Shown: positions 41,941-51,962 of the stretch, in pieces
How positions within the stretch are numbered: the stretch's first letter is position 1
How the letters are laid out: every line of letters starts with the position of its first letter
Assembly: GCF_007830735.1 (NCBI RefSeq)
Contig: NZ_VLLN01000005.1
Location: forward strand, 1 to 64,000
Source: Geobacter argillaceus
GTDB lineage: Bacteria > Desulfobacterota > Desulfuromonadia > Geobacterales > DSM-12255
Length of the DNA: 64,000 nucleotides
Direction: 5' to 3'
Notes under the pieces: model-generated
Database searches by the model: none
What the model saw: the letters and a program-made list of their open reading frames with translations, nothing else
Told to the model about the DNA's origin: nothing
Made by a program: the position numbers and the translations under genes

Positions 41941-42321
41941 ATGACATCCGCGAAAAAATATCGGATTCTTGTGGTGGAGGATGAAGAAAGTCTCCTGAAA
42001 CTGGAAAGTATTCTCCTCTCACTGAGGGGCTACGAGGTGACCGGCGTGACAGACGGTGTCGAGGCGTTGGCGGAGATCGAACGCAACAGACCGGACCTCA
42101 TCGTACTGGATATCATGCTGCCGGGCATGGATGGTTTCGAGGTCTGTCGACGCATCCGCGAGAATCCGGAGACACGTGACATCCCGGTGGTCATGCTGAC
42201 TGCCAAAAAGAGCACCCAGGACTATGCCAAGGGTATGGAATGCGGGGCCAATGCCTACATCACCAAACCGTTCAAGTCGAGCAAGGTGATGGACGTTATC
42301 GCAGAACTCCTCAAGCCTTGA
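41941..42321 (+). CDS. CheY-like response regulator (stand-alone REC)
   Basis: 126 residues of a single receiver domain: ILVVEDEESLLKLES, DLIVLDIMLPGMDGFEVCRR with the acceptor Asp, MLTAKKS for the Thr switch, and ITKPFKSSKV for the Lys. No output domain. It lies between the two cheW genes. It is more like the generic PhoB/CheY receivers than the 37746 and 46892 proteins, which carry the EDSPTMR form. Confidence 0.93.
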   Translation: MTSAKKYRILVVEDEESLLKLESILLSLRGYEVTGVTDGVEALAEIERNRPDLIVLDIMLPGMDGFEVCRRIRENPETRDIPVVMLTAKKSTQDYAKGMECGANAYITKPFKSSKVMDVIAELLKP

Positions 42322-42364
42322 CAGACTGATAGCTCATGCTGATGGATGCCCGGAAGGTTACGCT

Positions 42365-42829
42365 ATGACGTCGGAAATTCAGGAAATACAGGTGGCGTGT
42401 TTTCGCCTGGGGGAGGATGTGTATGCCCTCGATATCATGCGGATCAAGGAGATTATCCGCCCCCAGAAACTGTCACACCTGCCCAAAGCCCCTCCGTTCA
42501 TGGAGGGGGTTATCAATCTCCGGGGAGCAGTGGTAGCTGTCATCGATCTCAGGAAGCGGTTCGATATGCCCCAAAGGGAGTTGGACGCTGCCTCCCGGCT
42601 GCTGATCGTCAAGGTGGCCGGCCAGGCAATGGGGCTGGTGGTGGACGATGTGACGGAAGTGGTCACCGTCCCGGTCAAGGACCTGAAACCTCCGCCGCGC
42701 CTTTCCGAGGTGAGCATTCACGACTATCTGCTGGGAGTATGCCTGGTTCAGGAGTCAATGGTCATGCTCCTGAATCTGGACAAGCTGCTTTCTCCCCGGG
42801 AAGTACATCAACTGCGGACAATTCTTTAG
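42365..42829 (+). CDS. cheW: CheW adaptor protein
   Basis: 154 residues, a compact CheW domain: IQVACFRLGEDVYALDIMRI, then LPKAPPFMEGVINLRGAVVA (read as PPFMEGVINLRGAVV), IDLRKRFDMP, and MLLNLDKLL at the end. It bridges CheA and receptors or receptor substitutes. A second, longer CheW lies upstream, so the array may be built from two adaptor types. A frame that stays open over this gene in another phase (from 42346) is an artefact. Confidence 0.95.
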   Translation: MTSEIQEIQVACFRLGEDVYALDIMRIKEIIRPQKLSHLPKAPPFMEGVINLRGAVVAVIDLRKRFDMPQRELDAASRLLIVKVAGQAMGLVVDDVTEVVTVPVKDLKPPPRLSEVSIHDYLLGVCLVQESMVMLLNLDKLLSPREVHQLRTIL

Positions 42830-42861
42830 AACTATTCCAAGCAGGATACAGGTTTCACTCT

Positions 42862-44874
42862 ATGGTACACGGGCCGAAAGATACTGCACGCACTGCCGAC
42901 CCGCAGGGCGGCGCCGACGAAGAACAACGCCGTCAGGCGGTACTCGCCTTGGTGCAACTTCCTTGGGCAGAGAAGCGGGCCGCTCTCCTCCGGGCTTTGG
43001 GGGATGAGAGTTGGCGGGTGCGCAAAGAGGCGGTTGAGGCGCTCCTTGCCGTTCAAATGGATGTGGAAACGGTTGAGACCCTGATCGAACTCCTGGATAC
43101 ACAGGGAAATGCCGGACTGCGCAATGCGGCGGTTGAGCTGCTTCAGGGGCTGGGGGCGCGCTCGCTGACGACTCTTTGCCGCCATCTGTCCGATTCCCGA
43201 CCTGGTGTGCGTAAATTCATTGTCGATATCCTGGGCGGCATTGGTAATGCCGATGTCGTCCCTTACCTCATCGAACTTCTTACTGATCCGGATTCCAATG
43301 TGCGGGCAGCTGTTGCTGAAAGCCTGGGAATCATCGGTGATCCGCGCGGGGTGGGTCCACTCCTGACGGTACTGTCTTCAGAAAACATTCAGGTTGCGTT
43401 TGCGGCACTGGATGCCTTGGTCAGAATCGGTCAGCCTCTGCCCATGGCTACATTTGACGGGCTGGCACGGGATCCGCTGCTGAAAAAGGGGGTTTTCACC
43501 AGTCTGGGGGCTCTCTGTGGCGCAGAAGCGGCGCCCCTTCTCATTGGCGGCATGCACGAGACGGGCAAGAGTGTCCGGGAGGCGGCCATTACCGGTTTGA
43601 TGAACCTCCGTTCCCGCCTTTCCCCGGAACGCCGGCCGGCGGTGGTCGATGAACCGCTGCGGAGCCTGGCCGACACTCCTTGCGTGGAACAGGTCATGCT
43701 GTCCCTTACCGCTGCCGACCCGGTTGTTCAAAGAGCGGTGGTAACCGTTCTGGGGCTGATTGGCGATGGCCGGGCGGTTGCCCCACTTATTGCCGCATAT
43801 CGCTATGAACATCTCCGGCAGAGCTGTATAGAAGCCTTGGCAGCCATTGGCTCGATTGAAGCGGAAGCATTGATCGGGGGCTTTGCCGGTGGGGATATCG
43901 AGACACAATGCCTCATTGCATTTGTGTGCGGCGAACTGGCTCTCGGAGAAGCGGAAAGTATGTTCCGGGATGGCATGCAGTCGCCTTCTCCGGAGCTCCG
44001 CTTCGTTGCTGCCCAGGCGGCCGGCAAGGCCGGCCTGCTTTCCCTTGCCGGGGAGATTGTCGCACTCCTCGATGACGAGGAGAGCCAGGTCAGGCGAGGG
44101 GCACTGGAGACGCTCACGCGGTTTGCCCGTGACGCGCAAGAGGAAATGGCCGCGATCGTTGCAACTCTCGTTGCCGCGACTTCGCCGACCAAACGATACT
44201 ATGGGGTGCAGCTGCTTTCGTCCTGCAATCAACCGGAAAGACTCCTTCTGCTCGCCAAAGACCCTGATCCGAAGGTTCGACGGATGGCAATCGTGGCATT
44301 GGCGGAAATGGGAGCTGCTCAGAGCGTGGGTAGCCTTGTCATAGCGCTTGCTGACGAAGATGATGATGTCCGCACGGCAGTGGCAACCGCACTCGGCAGA
44401 CTGGGGGGGGAGGAAGTCCGGGAGCCGCTCCTCCTGATGCTGCAGGATCATTCCCCATGGGTTTGCCGGGCTGCGGTGAAGAGCCTGGTCTCTCATGGGT
44501 TCAAAGAGTCGTTTCAGGCCTTGGCGGCCCTGGTGCATGACTCTCCCGGCATGGTCCGGCTCGCGGCATTGGAAGGGCTGGGCCAGCTGGATTGGGACCG
44601 GGCAGTGCCCTATATGATCGAAGCCCTTGCCGATCCGGACAGCGAGATGCTCAAAATTGTCGTGCAGGTTTTGACCCGCCAGGGAGCAGGGTGGATTGCC
44701 GAACATGGCCGGACACTGTTTGCCCATCCCGATGCAATCGTCCGGATGCGGGTTGCCGCAGCCGTGGCAAACTGTCTGGGGATAGGCGCCAAACGCCTGC
44801 TCATGGATGCCTTGGCAGAAGAGGTCGATCCGGCCGCCAGGGAACATTTGCAGACACTGGTGTCCAGTCTGTAA
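42862..44874 (+). CDS. HEAT-repeat protein
   Basis: 670 residues made almost wholly of HEAT/PBS-lyase-type helical repeats of about 31 residues. Examples are DESWRVRKEAVEALLAV, DPDSNVRAAVAESLGIIGDP, DDDVRTAVATALGRLGGEE and DPDSEMLKIVVQVL. No catalytic motif is seen, so it is probably a protein-binding scaffold. The ATG at 42862 starts it 32 bases after cheW and its stop overlaps the cheR start (TAATG). In the absence of a receptor gene, it is a candidate input or platform component for CheA/CheW; this is inference. Confidence 0.88.
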   Translation: MVHGPKDTARTADPQGGADEEQRRQAVLALVQLPWAEKRAALLRALGDESWRVRKEAVEALLAVQMDVETVETLIELLDTQGNAGLRNAAVELLQGLGARSLTTLCRHLSDSRPGVRKFIVDILGGIGNADVVPYLIELLTDPDSNVRAAVAESLGIIGDPRGVGPLLTVLSSENIQVAFAALDALVRIGQPLPMATFDGLARDPLLKKGVFTSLGALCGAEAAPLLIGGMHETGKSVREAAITGLMNLRSRLSPERRPAVVDEPLRSLADTPCVEQVMLSLTAADPVVQRAVVTVLGLIGDGRAVAPLIAAYRYEHLRQSCIEALAAIGSIEAEALIGGFAGGDIETQCLIAFVCGELALGEAESMFRDGMQSPSPELRFVAAQAAGKAGLLSLAGEIVALLDDEESQVRRGALETLTRFARDAQEEMAAIVATLVAATSPTKRYYGVQLLSSCNQPERLLLLAKDPDPKVRRMAIVALAEMGAAQSVGSLVIALADEDDDVRTAVATALGRLGGEEVREPLLLMLQDHSPWVCRAAVKSLVSHGFKESFQALAALVHDSPGMVRLAALEGLGQLDWDRAVPYMIEALADPDSEMLKIVVQVLTRQGAGWIAEHGRTLFAHPDAIVRMRVAAAVANCLGIGAKRLLMDALAEEVDPAAREHLQTLVSSL

Positions 44875-45749
44875 TGCTCCTGTTCACCGAGTCCCATATC
44901 CCTCTGGGTGATGAAGAGTTCCTGCAGCTTCGCGATCTCATCTATAGCCACTGCGGCCTTTATTTCGACGATGACAACCGGTATCTGCTGGAAAAGCGCC
45001 TTGCCGGGCGACTTCACGCCCTGAACCTGCCGACCTTCAGGGATTACTTCTATTATCTCCGCTATGACCGTGGCCATGAGCAGGAGATGTCCAATATCAT
45101 GGATCTCCTGACAACCAATGAAACCTATTTTTTCCGGGAAGCGTTCCAGCTGAAGGCGTTCACCGAGGAGATCGTTCCGGAACTGGTTGCGGCAAAGATC
45201 AAGCAGGGAGACCGGACCCTCAGAATCTGGAGCGCAGGCTGCTCGTCGGGGGAGGAGCCGTATACCATCGCCATGCTGCTTCTGGAAACGCCTGCCCTCA
45301 GAGGGTGGCGGGTGGAGATCGTTGGTACCGACATCAGCCAGAGGGTCCTGCAACTTGCCCGTAAAGGTCTGTACCGCGGATCGTCATTCAGGGCCACTGA
45401 CGATCGGTCCATCAGCAGGTTCTTCAGTCGCCGGGAAGACGGCCACCAGATTTCCGATGAGGTGCGGAGCCTGGTCAGCTTCAGTCAGCTCAATCTCTTC
45501 GATCAGACGCGACTCGCCCTGCTGGGTAAAATGGACGTGATATTTTGCCGGAATGTCATCATTTATTTTGATCTGGCCGCCAAGAAACGGGTTATCGAGA
45601 GTTTCTCCAGGATATTGGTGCCGGGCGGTTTTCTGCTGCTCGGTCACTCCGAGTCGCTGATGAATATCACGACACAGTTTACTCTGCGCCATTTTGTGAA
45701 CGATATGGTCTATCAAAGGCCGCTGGAAGGGAGTGGAGGCCTTACGTGA
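44874..45749 (+). CDS. cheR: Chemotaxis protein methyltransferase CheR
   Basis: 291 residues. The N-terminal helical domain has [20 protein letters not shown] and [10 protein letters not shown]. The SAM-binding domain has [19 protein letters not shown] and [13 protein letters not shown]. It methylates receptor glutamates, the adaptation arm of chemosensory systems. It is retained with cheB although no receptor gene lies nearby, so its target must be encoded elsewhere. Overlaps the HEAT gene by one base and cheB by four. Confidence 0.96.
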   Translation: MLLFTESHIPLGDEEFLQLRDLIYSHCGLYFDDDNRYLLEKRLAGRLHALNLPTFRDYFYYLRYDRGHEQEMSNIMDLLTTNETYFFREAFQLKAFTEEIVPELVAAKIKQGDRTLRIWSAGCSSGEEPYTIAMLLLETPALRGWRVEIVGTDISQRVLQLARKGLYRGSSFRATDDRSISRFFSRREDGHQISDEVRSLVSFSQLNLFDQTRLALLGKMDVIFCRNVIIYFDLAAKKRVIESFSRILVPGGFLLLGHSESLMNITTQFTLRHFVNDMVYQRPLEGSGGLT

Positions 45750-46804
45750 AGTTGGTACGGGTAGTGGTGGTGGATGATTCCGCCTATAACCGCCGTTCCA
45801 TCAGCAAGATGCTCCAGGAGATGCCCGGCGTTGAGGTGGTTGGCTATGCTGCAAACGGTGAAGAGGGTCTCCGGAGGATCGTGGACCTCAGACCCGATCT
45901 GGTGACCCTTGACCTGGAAATGCCCAGGATGGACGGTTTCACGCTGTTACGGATCATAATGAACAGTTGCCCGACGCCGGTCATCGTGGTGAGCAGCCAG
46001 ACCGGCGACGAAAAGGTTTTCAAGGCACTTGAGCTGGGGGCCGTGGACTTCGTACCCAAGCCGACCAATAAGATTTCAACCGAGCTGCTCAAGATACGGG
46101 AGAACCTGCAGGAGAAAGTACGCAACGTGCTCCACCTGAAGCTCAGGGGCCGGGCATCGGCAGCGTTGCCGTCACTGCCGGAGGGGCGTTTCATTCCGTC
46201 TCCCGTGCTGACGGGCAAGACCGACATCGTTGCTATCGGGGCTTCCACTGGCGGCCCGCCGGCCCTTTACGGGATGTTTTCCGTGCTCACCCGGAGTCTT
46301 CCGATTTCAGTGCTGGTTTCCCAGCATATGCCGCCTGGATTCACCCGTGCCTTTGCCGAACGGCTGAACCGGGCGTCGGCCTTCGAGATCAGAGAGGCGG
46401 CGCACGGCGATCCGGTACTTCCGGGCCAGGTGTTGATAGCTCCGGGCGGGTGTAACATGCTGTTCGAGCAGGTGGACGGCAGGGCTGTTGTCCGTTTGCA
46501 GGAGCCTTCCCCTGCAGATCGCTATATTCCATCCGTCGATGCCATGTTCGCGTCGTTGGCGGAAATTTACCGCGAAAGACTGCTGGCGGTGGTAATGACC
46601 GGCATGGGGAACGATGGCAGTCGCGGCATCAGGGCGGTCAAGGCGGCCGGCGGTAAAGTGGTAGCTGAAGCGGAGGAGACGACGGTGGTCTTCGGTATGC
46701 CCCGGGAGGCGATTGCTACCGGTGTTGTCGATCGCATCGTCCCGCTTGACCGGATGGTTCGGGAAATTGTCAATACCTGCGGCTTTATGCCGGCTAAGGC
46801 TTAG
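45746..46804 (+). CDS. cheB: Chemotaxis methylesterase/response regulator CheB
   Basis: 352 residues. The N-terminal REC domain has [12 protein letters not shown] and [13 protein letters not shown] with the acceptor Asp. A linker leads to the esterase domain with [10 protein letters not shown] (active-site Ser), SQHMPPGFT (His) and [11 protein letters not shown] (Asp). It removes methyl groups from receptors when phosphorylated by CheA. The GTG at 45746 overlaps the cheR stop. Domain order and catalytic triad are standard. Confidence 0.96.
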   Translation: MKLVRVVVVDDSAYNRRSISKMLQEMPGVEVVGYAANGEEGLRRIVDLRPDLVTLDLEMPRMDGFTLLRIIMNSCPTPVIVVSSQTGDEKVFKALELGAVDFVPKPTNKISTELLKIRENLQEKVRNVLHLKLRGRASAALPSLPEGRFIPSPVLTGKTDIVAIGASTGGPPALYGMFSVLTRSLPISVLVSQHMPPGFTRAFAERLNRASAFEIREAAHGDPVLPGQVLIAPGGCNMLFEQVDGRAVVRLQEPSPADRYIPSVDAMFASLAEIYRERLLAVVMTGMGNDGSRGIRAVKAAGGKVVAEAEETTVVFGMPREAIATGVVDRIVPLDRMVREIVNTCGFMPAKA

Positions 46805-46891
46805 AGTTTGTTCTGGATCGCAAACTCTCCACCATCCAAGGCTTTCTTGACCTGCTGACAAAAAAATAATAGTATCCCGGGGATGCGAGCT

Positions 46892-47269
46892 ATGCCAGAA
46901 TACACCGCCCTTGTTGTCGAAGATTCGCCGACCATGCGTCAACTGATCGCCTTTGCCCTGAAACGGCTGAGGGGAATCAGGATCATCGAGGCCAACGATG
47001 GTGTCGACGGTCTGAAGAAGCTCACGACCGAACGGATCGATATCATCTTCACTGACATAAACATGCCGGTCATGGACGGGTTGAAACTGATCAGCCTCGT
47101 ACGGGAAGACGAGAGCCACAAAAGGATTCCGATCGTGGTCATCACCACCGAAGGGGCTGTTGAGGACCGGGAGCGGGCCATTGCCCTGGGGGCGAACGAC
47201 TATATCACCAAGCCGATCCAGCCGAACCGGATCCTCGATGTGGCCAAGGGGCTGTTGGGCATCCCCTGA
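46892..47269 (+). CDS. CheY-like response regulator (stand-alone REC)
   Basis: 125 residues. VVEDSPTMRQLIAFALKRL, then DIIFTDINMPVMDGLKLISL with the acceptor Asp, ITTEGAVED for the Thr switch, and DYITKPIQP for the Lys. It is closest to the 37746 protein of this operon. GGGG sits a few bases before the in-frame ATG at 46883, which is an alternative start. It lies 87 bases after cheB and 10 bases before the 27-heme cytochrome gene, so it is likely co-transcribed with both. Confidence 0.93.
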   Translation: MPEYTALVVEDSPTMRQLIAFALKRLRGIRIIEANDGVDGLKKLTTERIDIIFTDINMPVMDGLKLISLVREDESHKRIPIVVITTEGAVEDRERAIALGANDYITKPIQPNRILDVAKGLLGIP

Positions 47270-47279
47270 AGGAGTTTGC

Positions 47280-49403
47280 GTGAACCGCCTGTGGGTACCG
47301 GCAGTGCTCATCCTGCTGCTCGGCGTACCGTTTTTCCTCCATGCCAAGGACTACAAGGTCGTCACCTTTAAGACCGTCAATGCCGGCAAGGTCAACTTTC
47401 CCCACGATCCACACCTGAAGAAACTGGGGAACAACTGTACCCAGTGCCACAACGCCCTGTATACCATTGGCAGGCAGAATCCGCCGGTCACCATGGCCGA
47501 GATGGAGAAGGGCAAGTCATGCGGGGCGTGTCATAACACGGTCAAGGCGTTCGGGCTGCCAGAGTGCACCCGCTGTCATATCACCAGGGAAGTGCCGATC
47601 CAGATCCCGGATTTCGGGACCATCACCTTCAGTCACGCGTTCCACCTCACCAGGTTCCAGTGCTGGGATTGCCATAACGGCCTCTTCATAGCCGGACCGG
47701 GGAATCCCCATGTTTCCATGGCCGACATGGAGGGTGGACTCTCCTGCGGCGGCTGCCATGACGGCAGGATCGCCTTTTCGGTCAAAGGTGACTGCGTCAA
47801 ATGCCATGTCGTGAAGGATATCGCCTTTAGCGCCGACGCCCTGTTCAAGCATACGGTACACCTGGGCCTTGGCTACGGCTGCCGTGATTGCCACAGCCAG
47901 CACTTCATTGCCGGACCGAACAGCAAGCGCTACACCATGCTGGATATGGAAACGGGCAAATCGTGCGGTGCCTGTCACGAAGGGAAAACCGCGTTCAATG
48001 TTACCGGCGACTGCCAGCGGTGCCACGGAGGGAATCGGGAAATCACCTATAAGGCCGCTGCTGCGTATTTCCCCCACGTATTCCACACGAAGATCTTCAT
48101 CTGTGCCGACTGTCACAGCGGGATATTTACCGGCGGCCCCACCAGCAGGCGGTACACCATGGCCGAGATGGAGCAGGACCGCTCCTGCGGCGCCTGCCAC
48201 GACGGGAATATTGCCTTCGGTGTGACCGCCAACTGCGACCGTTGCCACCGGCAGACCAAGGAGCTGGAACTGGCGGTGCAGCCGATCGGCACGGTGCCGT
48301 TCAGCCACAAGGTGCATACATCACTGTTCACGTGTGGCGACTGCCACAACAAGGTGTTCGTCACCGGCAGCCAGGCCCGGCGCTTTACCATGAAGGAGAT
48401 GGAAAAGGGCAAGTCGTGCGGGGCCTGTCACGACGACCGGACTGCCTTCACCGTCAAGGCCAACTGCAGCCGCTGTCATCCCGTGCGGGACATCCCCTAT
48501 GTCCTGGACGCCTGGTTCGGTCATAACCGGCATCTGCAGATGTACACCTGTACCGATTGCCACAACGCCTTTTTTGTCGCCGGTCCCGGCAACAAGCGCC
48601 GGACCATGGTGGAGATGGAAAAGGACCAGTCGTGCGGGGCCTGCCACGACGGCTATATCGCCTTCTCCGTGGCCGGTGACTGCAATCGGTGCCACAAGTC
48701 GACCAAGGAACTGGTCATCAAGACCCGTGGCGCCGGACCGACTCCGTTCAGCCACAAGGTGCATGTCGCGCTCTTCACCTGCGGCGACTGCCATAACCGG
48801 ATATTTCCCACCGGCGTTGCCGCCAAGCGGTTCACCATGGCCGATATGGAGGCAGGCAAGTCGTGCGGTGCCTGCCACGATGCCAAAACCGCCTTTACGG
48901 TCCGGGCGAACTGTGCCCGTTGTCACCCGATCAAGGAGATCCAGATGCAGCCGTCCGGTGCAACCTTCAGCCACAAGCTGCATACCGGGCTCTATCGCTG
49001 CAACGAGTGCCATGACCGGCTGTTCAACCCGGGTGCGGGGAACCGCCGGGTCTCCATGGCGGCCATGGAGAAGAAGCAGGAGTCGTGCGGAGCCTGTCAC
49101 AACGACAAGACCGCCTTCAGCGTGACCGGCTCCTGTCTCAGGTGCCATCCGATCCTTAAGGCCATCAGCTACGAACTGCAGAGCAAGTCGGTAGGGGACG
49201 CGTTTTTCAGCCACAAGGTCCATCTGGGCCGGGGGTATACCTGTGCGGACTGCCATTATGCGATCATCAAAACCGGTGATGAGCGCAGGTCGTTCACAAT
49301 GAGCGAAATGGGGCAGGGGCAGTCGTGCGGTTACTGTCATGGCGCGCTCATGGCCTTTTCGGTCAGGGATCAGAACGCCTGCAACAGGTGTCATAAAGAT
49401 TAG
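47280..49403 (+). CDS. Periplasmic 27-heme c-type cytochrome (nine c7 triheme units)
   Basis: 707 residues with a signal peptide (MNRLWVPAVLILLLGVPFF, then LHA-KD) and no lipobox. I count 27 CxxCH heme sites in nine repeats of about 75 residues. Each repeat has a CxDCH-type, a CGACH-type and a CxRCH-type site, and most have an FSHKVH/FxHxxH segment supplying axial histidines. This is the c7 (PpcA-like) triheme domain polymerised, as in Geobacter nanowire-type cytochromes. It should carry electrons in the periplasm or towards the outer surface. The GTG at 47280 has AAGGAG six bases upstream. It begins 10 bases after a cheY-like gene. Confidence 0.95.
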   Translation: MNRLWVPAVLILLLGVPFFLHAKDYKVVTFKTVNAGKVNFPHDPHLKKLGNNCTQCHNALYTIGRQNPPVTMAEMEKGKSCGACHNTVKAFGLPECTRCHITREVPIQIPDFGTITFSHAFHLTRFQCWDCHNGLFIAGPGNPHVSMADMEGGLSCGGCHDGRIAFSVKGDCVKCHVVKDIAFSADALFKHTVHLGLGYGCRDCHSQHFIAGPNSKRYTMLDMETGKSCGACHEGKTAFNVTGDCQRCHGGNREITYKAAAAYFPHVFHTKIFICADCHSGIFTGGPTSRRYTMAEMEQDRSCGACHDGNIAFGVTANCDRCHRQTKELELAVQPIGTVPFSHKVHTSLFTCGDCHNKVFVTGSQARRFTMKEMEKGKSCGACHDDRTAFTVKANCSRCHPVRDIPYVLDAWFGHNRHLQMYTCTDCHNAFFVAGPGNKRRTMVEMEKDQSCGACHDGYIAFSVAGDCNRCHKSTKELVIKTRGAGPTPFSHKVHVALFTCGDCHNRIFPTGVAAKRFTMADMEAGKSCGACHDAKTAFTVRANCARCHPIKEIQMQPSGATFSHKLHTGLYRCNECHDRLFNPGAGNRRVSMAAMEKKQESCGACHNDKTAFSVTGSCLRCHPILKAISYELQSKSVGDAFFSHKVHLGRGYTCADCHYAIIKTGDERRSFTMSEMGQGQSCGYCHGALMAFSVRDQNACNRCHKD

Positions 49404-49446
49404 TAGCAAGCCGGCCATTTGAGCCGGAAAGCCAACGGAGAATAAG

Positions 49447-49461
49447 GGCGGCCGGGCCGCC
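49447..49461 (+). terminator. GC-rich hairpin between cytochrome and leuS
   Basis: GGCGGC (49447-49452) pairs with GCCGCC (49456-49461) around CGG, followed by TTCTGTGATTT. This is a possible weak terminator ending the chemosensory/cytochrome transcript before the leuS ribosome-binding site. Confidence 0.4.
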
Positions 49462-49487
49462 TTCTGTGATTTCAGGGAGGAAAAGAC

Positions 49488-51959
49488 GTGGAAGAACGAT
49501 ACGTACCGAGTGCGGTGGAAGAAAAGTGGCAGGCCATCTGGGAGCGGAACAAGAGCTTCAAGGTCACGGAGGACGAGACCCGGCGGAAATACTATCTGCT
49601 GGAGATGTTTCCCTACCCGTCGGGCCGTATTCATATGGGACATGTGCGCAACTATTCCATCGGCGATGTGGTGGCGCGCTTCAAACGGATGCGCGGGTTC
49701 AACGTGCTCCATCCCATGGGGTGGGACGCCTTCGGCATGCCGGCGGAAAACGCCGCCATTCAGAACAAGAGCCATCCGGCTGCCTGGACCTACGAGAACA
49801 TCGACTACATGCGGGGCCAGCTGAAGCGGATGGGTCTCTCCTACGACTGGGACCGGGAGCTGGCTACCTGCGACGTGGAATACTACCAGTGGGAGCAGCA
49901 GATATTCCTCCAGATGTACGAACGGGGGATGGCCTACAAGCGCAACTCTTCAGTCAACTGGTGCCCCACATGCGAAACCGTCCTGGCCAACGAGCAGGTG
50001 GAAGACGGGGCGTGCTGGCGCTGCGACAGCGTTGTGCAGCAGAAGGAGCTGGAGCAGTGGTTCTTCAGGATCACCGACTACGCCGAAGAGCTCCTGGCCT
50101 GTACCGAGCAGCTGACCGGCTGGCCGGAGCGGGTGCTCACCATGCAGCGCAACTGGATCGGCAAGAGCTTCGGCTGCGAGATCACCTTTCCGGTGGCGGA
50201 CCGGGCCGAGTCGATCACGGTTTTCACCACCCGCCAGGATACCCTCTGGGGGGCCACCTTCATGTCCCTGGCCCCCGAGCACCCCATGGCCCTGTCCCTG
50301 ACCACCCCGGACAACCTGGCGCAGGTCACGGCATTCATCGACAAGGTCAAGGGGACCGACAAGATCCGGCGCACGGCCGATGATTTCGAAAAAGAGGGGG
50401 TCTTCACCGGCTCCTGGTGCCTCAACCCGATCACCGGCCTGAGGATGCCGATCTATCTGGCCAATTTCGTGCTCACCGATTACGGTACCGGCGCGGTCAT
50501 GGCCGTGCCGACCCATGACCAGCGCGACTTTGAATTTGCCCGCAAGTACGGCCTGCAACTGCAGGTGGTGATCCAGCCGGAGGGGGAGGTTCTGGACCCG
50601 GCCACCATGACCGCTGCCTTTACCGCCGAAGGGGTTCTGGTCAACTCGGGTCAGTTCGACGGGATGCCGAGCAGTGCGGCAAAGGAGGCGATCGCCGACT
50701 ACCTGGAACAGCAGGGACTCGGCAAGAAGACCGTGAACTACCGCTTGCGCGACTGGGGTATTTCCCGGCAGCGGTACTGGGGGAACCCGATTCCGATCAT
50801 CTACTGCGACAGCTGCGGCGCCGTGCCGGTGCCGGTCAAGGATCTGCCGGTGGTGCTGCCGAAGGATGTCGCCTTTACCGGCGCAGGGGGAAGTCCGCTG
50901 GCACGGCTGGAACCGTTTGTCAAGACCGCCTGCCCGGTCTGCGGCAAGCCGGCCCGCCGGGAGACCGATACCATGGATACCTTCGTGGAGTCGTCCTGGT
51001 ATTTCCTCCGCTACTGCTGCCCGGACTTTACCGGCGGGCCGCTGGACAAGAAAAAGGCCGAGTACTGGATGTCCGTGGACCAGTACATCGGCGGTATCGA
51101 GCATGCCGTGCTCCATCTCCTGTATGCCCGGTTCTTTACCAAGGTCCTGCGGGATCTGGGGTATGTCAACGTGGATGAGCCGTTCACCAATCTCCTGACC
51201 CAGGGGATGGTCATCAAGGATGGCGCCAAGATGAGCAAGTCCAAGGGGAACGTGGTCGACCCCAACGCCCTGATCGAGCGGTACGGCGCCGACACGGCCC
51301 GGCTCTTCTCCCTCTTCGCGGCCCCGCCCGAGAAGGACCTGGACTGGAGCGATCAGGGGGTGGAGGGGAGCTTCCGTTTTCTCTCCCGCCTCTGGAAGCT
51401 GATGTACGAATGTCTTCCCTTCATCGCCGGCGTGGTTGCTGCCAGCGGCGAGCCGGCCAATGCCGAGGCCAAGGCCCTCAGAAGGACGGTTCACAAGACG
51501 ATCCGCAAGGTGACCGGCGATCTTGACGAGCGGTTTCATTTCAACACCGCCATTGCCGCGACCATGGAGCTGGTGAACGCCATTTACGCCTTCACCCCGA
51601 AGAACGCACCCGAGAACGGTCCGGTCCTGCGGGAGGCGCTGGAATCGGTTGTCCGGCTTCTGGCGCCGTTTGTTCCCCACTTTGCCGCAGAACTCTGGGA
51701 GGTGTTGGGCAAGGCGGAGAGCATTGAGTCCGCCGGTTGGCCCGACTTCGATCCGGCGGCGACGGTAGACGACGAGCTGCTCATTGTCGTGCAGGTGAAC
51801 GGCAAGCTGCGGGGGCGGATCACGGTTGCCGTTGACACTGCCGAGGAAAAGGTCAAGGCGCTGGCCATGGCCGATGACAATGTCCAGGCGTTTGTTGCCG
51901 GCAAGACACCGAAGAAGGTGGTGTACGTGCCGGGCAAACTGGTCAATATCGTCGTCTGA
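49488..51959 (+). CDS. leuS: Leucyl-tRNA synthetase
   Basis: 823 residues. The class I HIGH variant is in [14 protein letters not shown] (about residue 40) and KMSKS in [14 protein letters not shown]. The editing domain contains the Thr-rich [12 protein letters not shown] segment and the [15 protein letters not shown] block. A zinc-like CDSCGAVP and CPVC occur in the catalytic insert. Bacterial length and layout are normal. The GTG at 49488 has CAGGGAGGAAAA upstream. It is followed four bases later by lptE. Confidence 0.97.
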   Translation: MEERYVPSAVEEKWQAIWERNKSFKVTEDETRRKYYLLEMFPYPSGRIHMGHVRNYSIGDVVARFKRMRGFNVLHPMGWDAFGMPAENAAIQNKSHPAAWTYENIDYMRGQLKRMGLSYDWDRELATCDVEYYQWEQQIFLQMYERGMAYKRNSSVNWCPTCETVLANEQVEDGACWRCDSVVQQKELEQWFFRITDYAEELLACTEQLTGWPERVLTMQRNWIGKSFGCEITFPVADRAESITVFTTRQDTLWGATFMSLAPEHPMALSLTTPDNLAQVTAFIDKVKGTDKIRRTADDFEKEGVFTGSWCLNPITGLRMPIYLANFVLTDYGTGAVMAVPTHDQRDFEFARKYGLQLQVVIQPEGEVLDPATMTAAFTAEGVLVNSGQFDGMPSSAAKEAIADYLEQQGLGKKTVNYRLRDWGISRQRYWGNPIPIIYCDSCGAVPVPVKDLPVVLPKDVAFTGAGGSPLARLEPFVKTACPVCGKPARRETDTMDTFVESSWYFLRYCCPDFTGGPLDKKKAEYWMSVDQYIGGIEHAVLHLLYARFFTKVLRDLGYVNVDEPFTNLLTQGMVIKDGAKMSKSKGNVVDPNALIERYGADTARLFSLFAAPPEKDLDWSDQGVEGSFRFLSRLWKLMYECLPFIAGVVAASGEPANAEAKALRRTVHKTIRKVTGDLDERFHFNTAIAATMELVNAIYAFTPKNAPENGPVLREALESVVRLLAPFVPHFAAELWEVLGKAESIESAGWPDFDPAATVDDELLIVVQVNGKLRGRITVAVDTAEEKVKALAMADDNVQAFVAGKTPKKVVYVPGKLVNIVV

Positions 51960-51962
51960 CCG

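Noticed and set aside
42346-42861. Upstream extension of the HEAT-repeat protein through cheW
   Set aside because: This part is in another phase of the real cheW gene and lacks HEAT-like sequence; the ATG at 42862 starts the repeat protein.
46803-46832. AGAGTTTG / CAAACTCT hairpin after cheB as a terminator
   Set aside because: The stem is short and has no T-tract; the spacing to the next cheY-like gene fits continued transcription.
47400-49400. Regularly spaced repeats suggesting a CRISPR-like or tandem DNA array
   Set aside because: The periodicity comes from nine c7 heme domains in a coding sequence; units are diverged and about 230 bases long.
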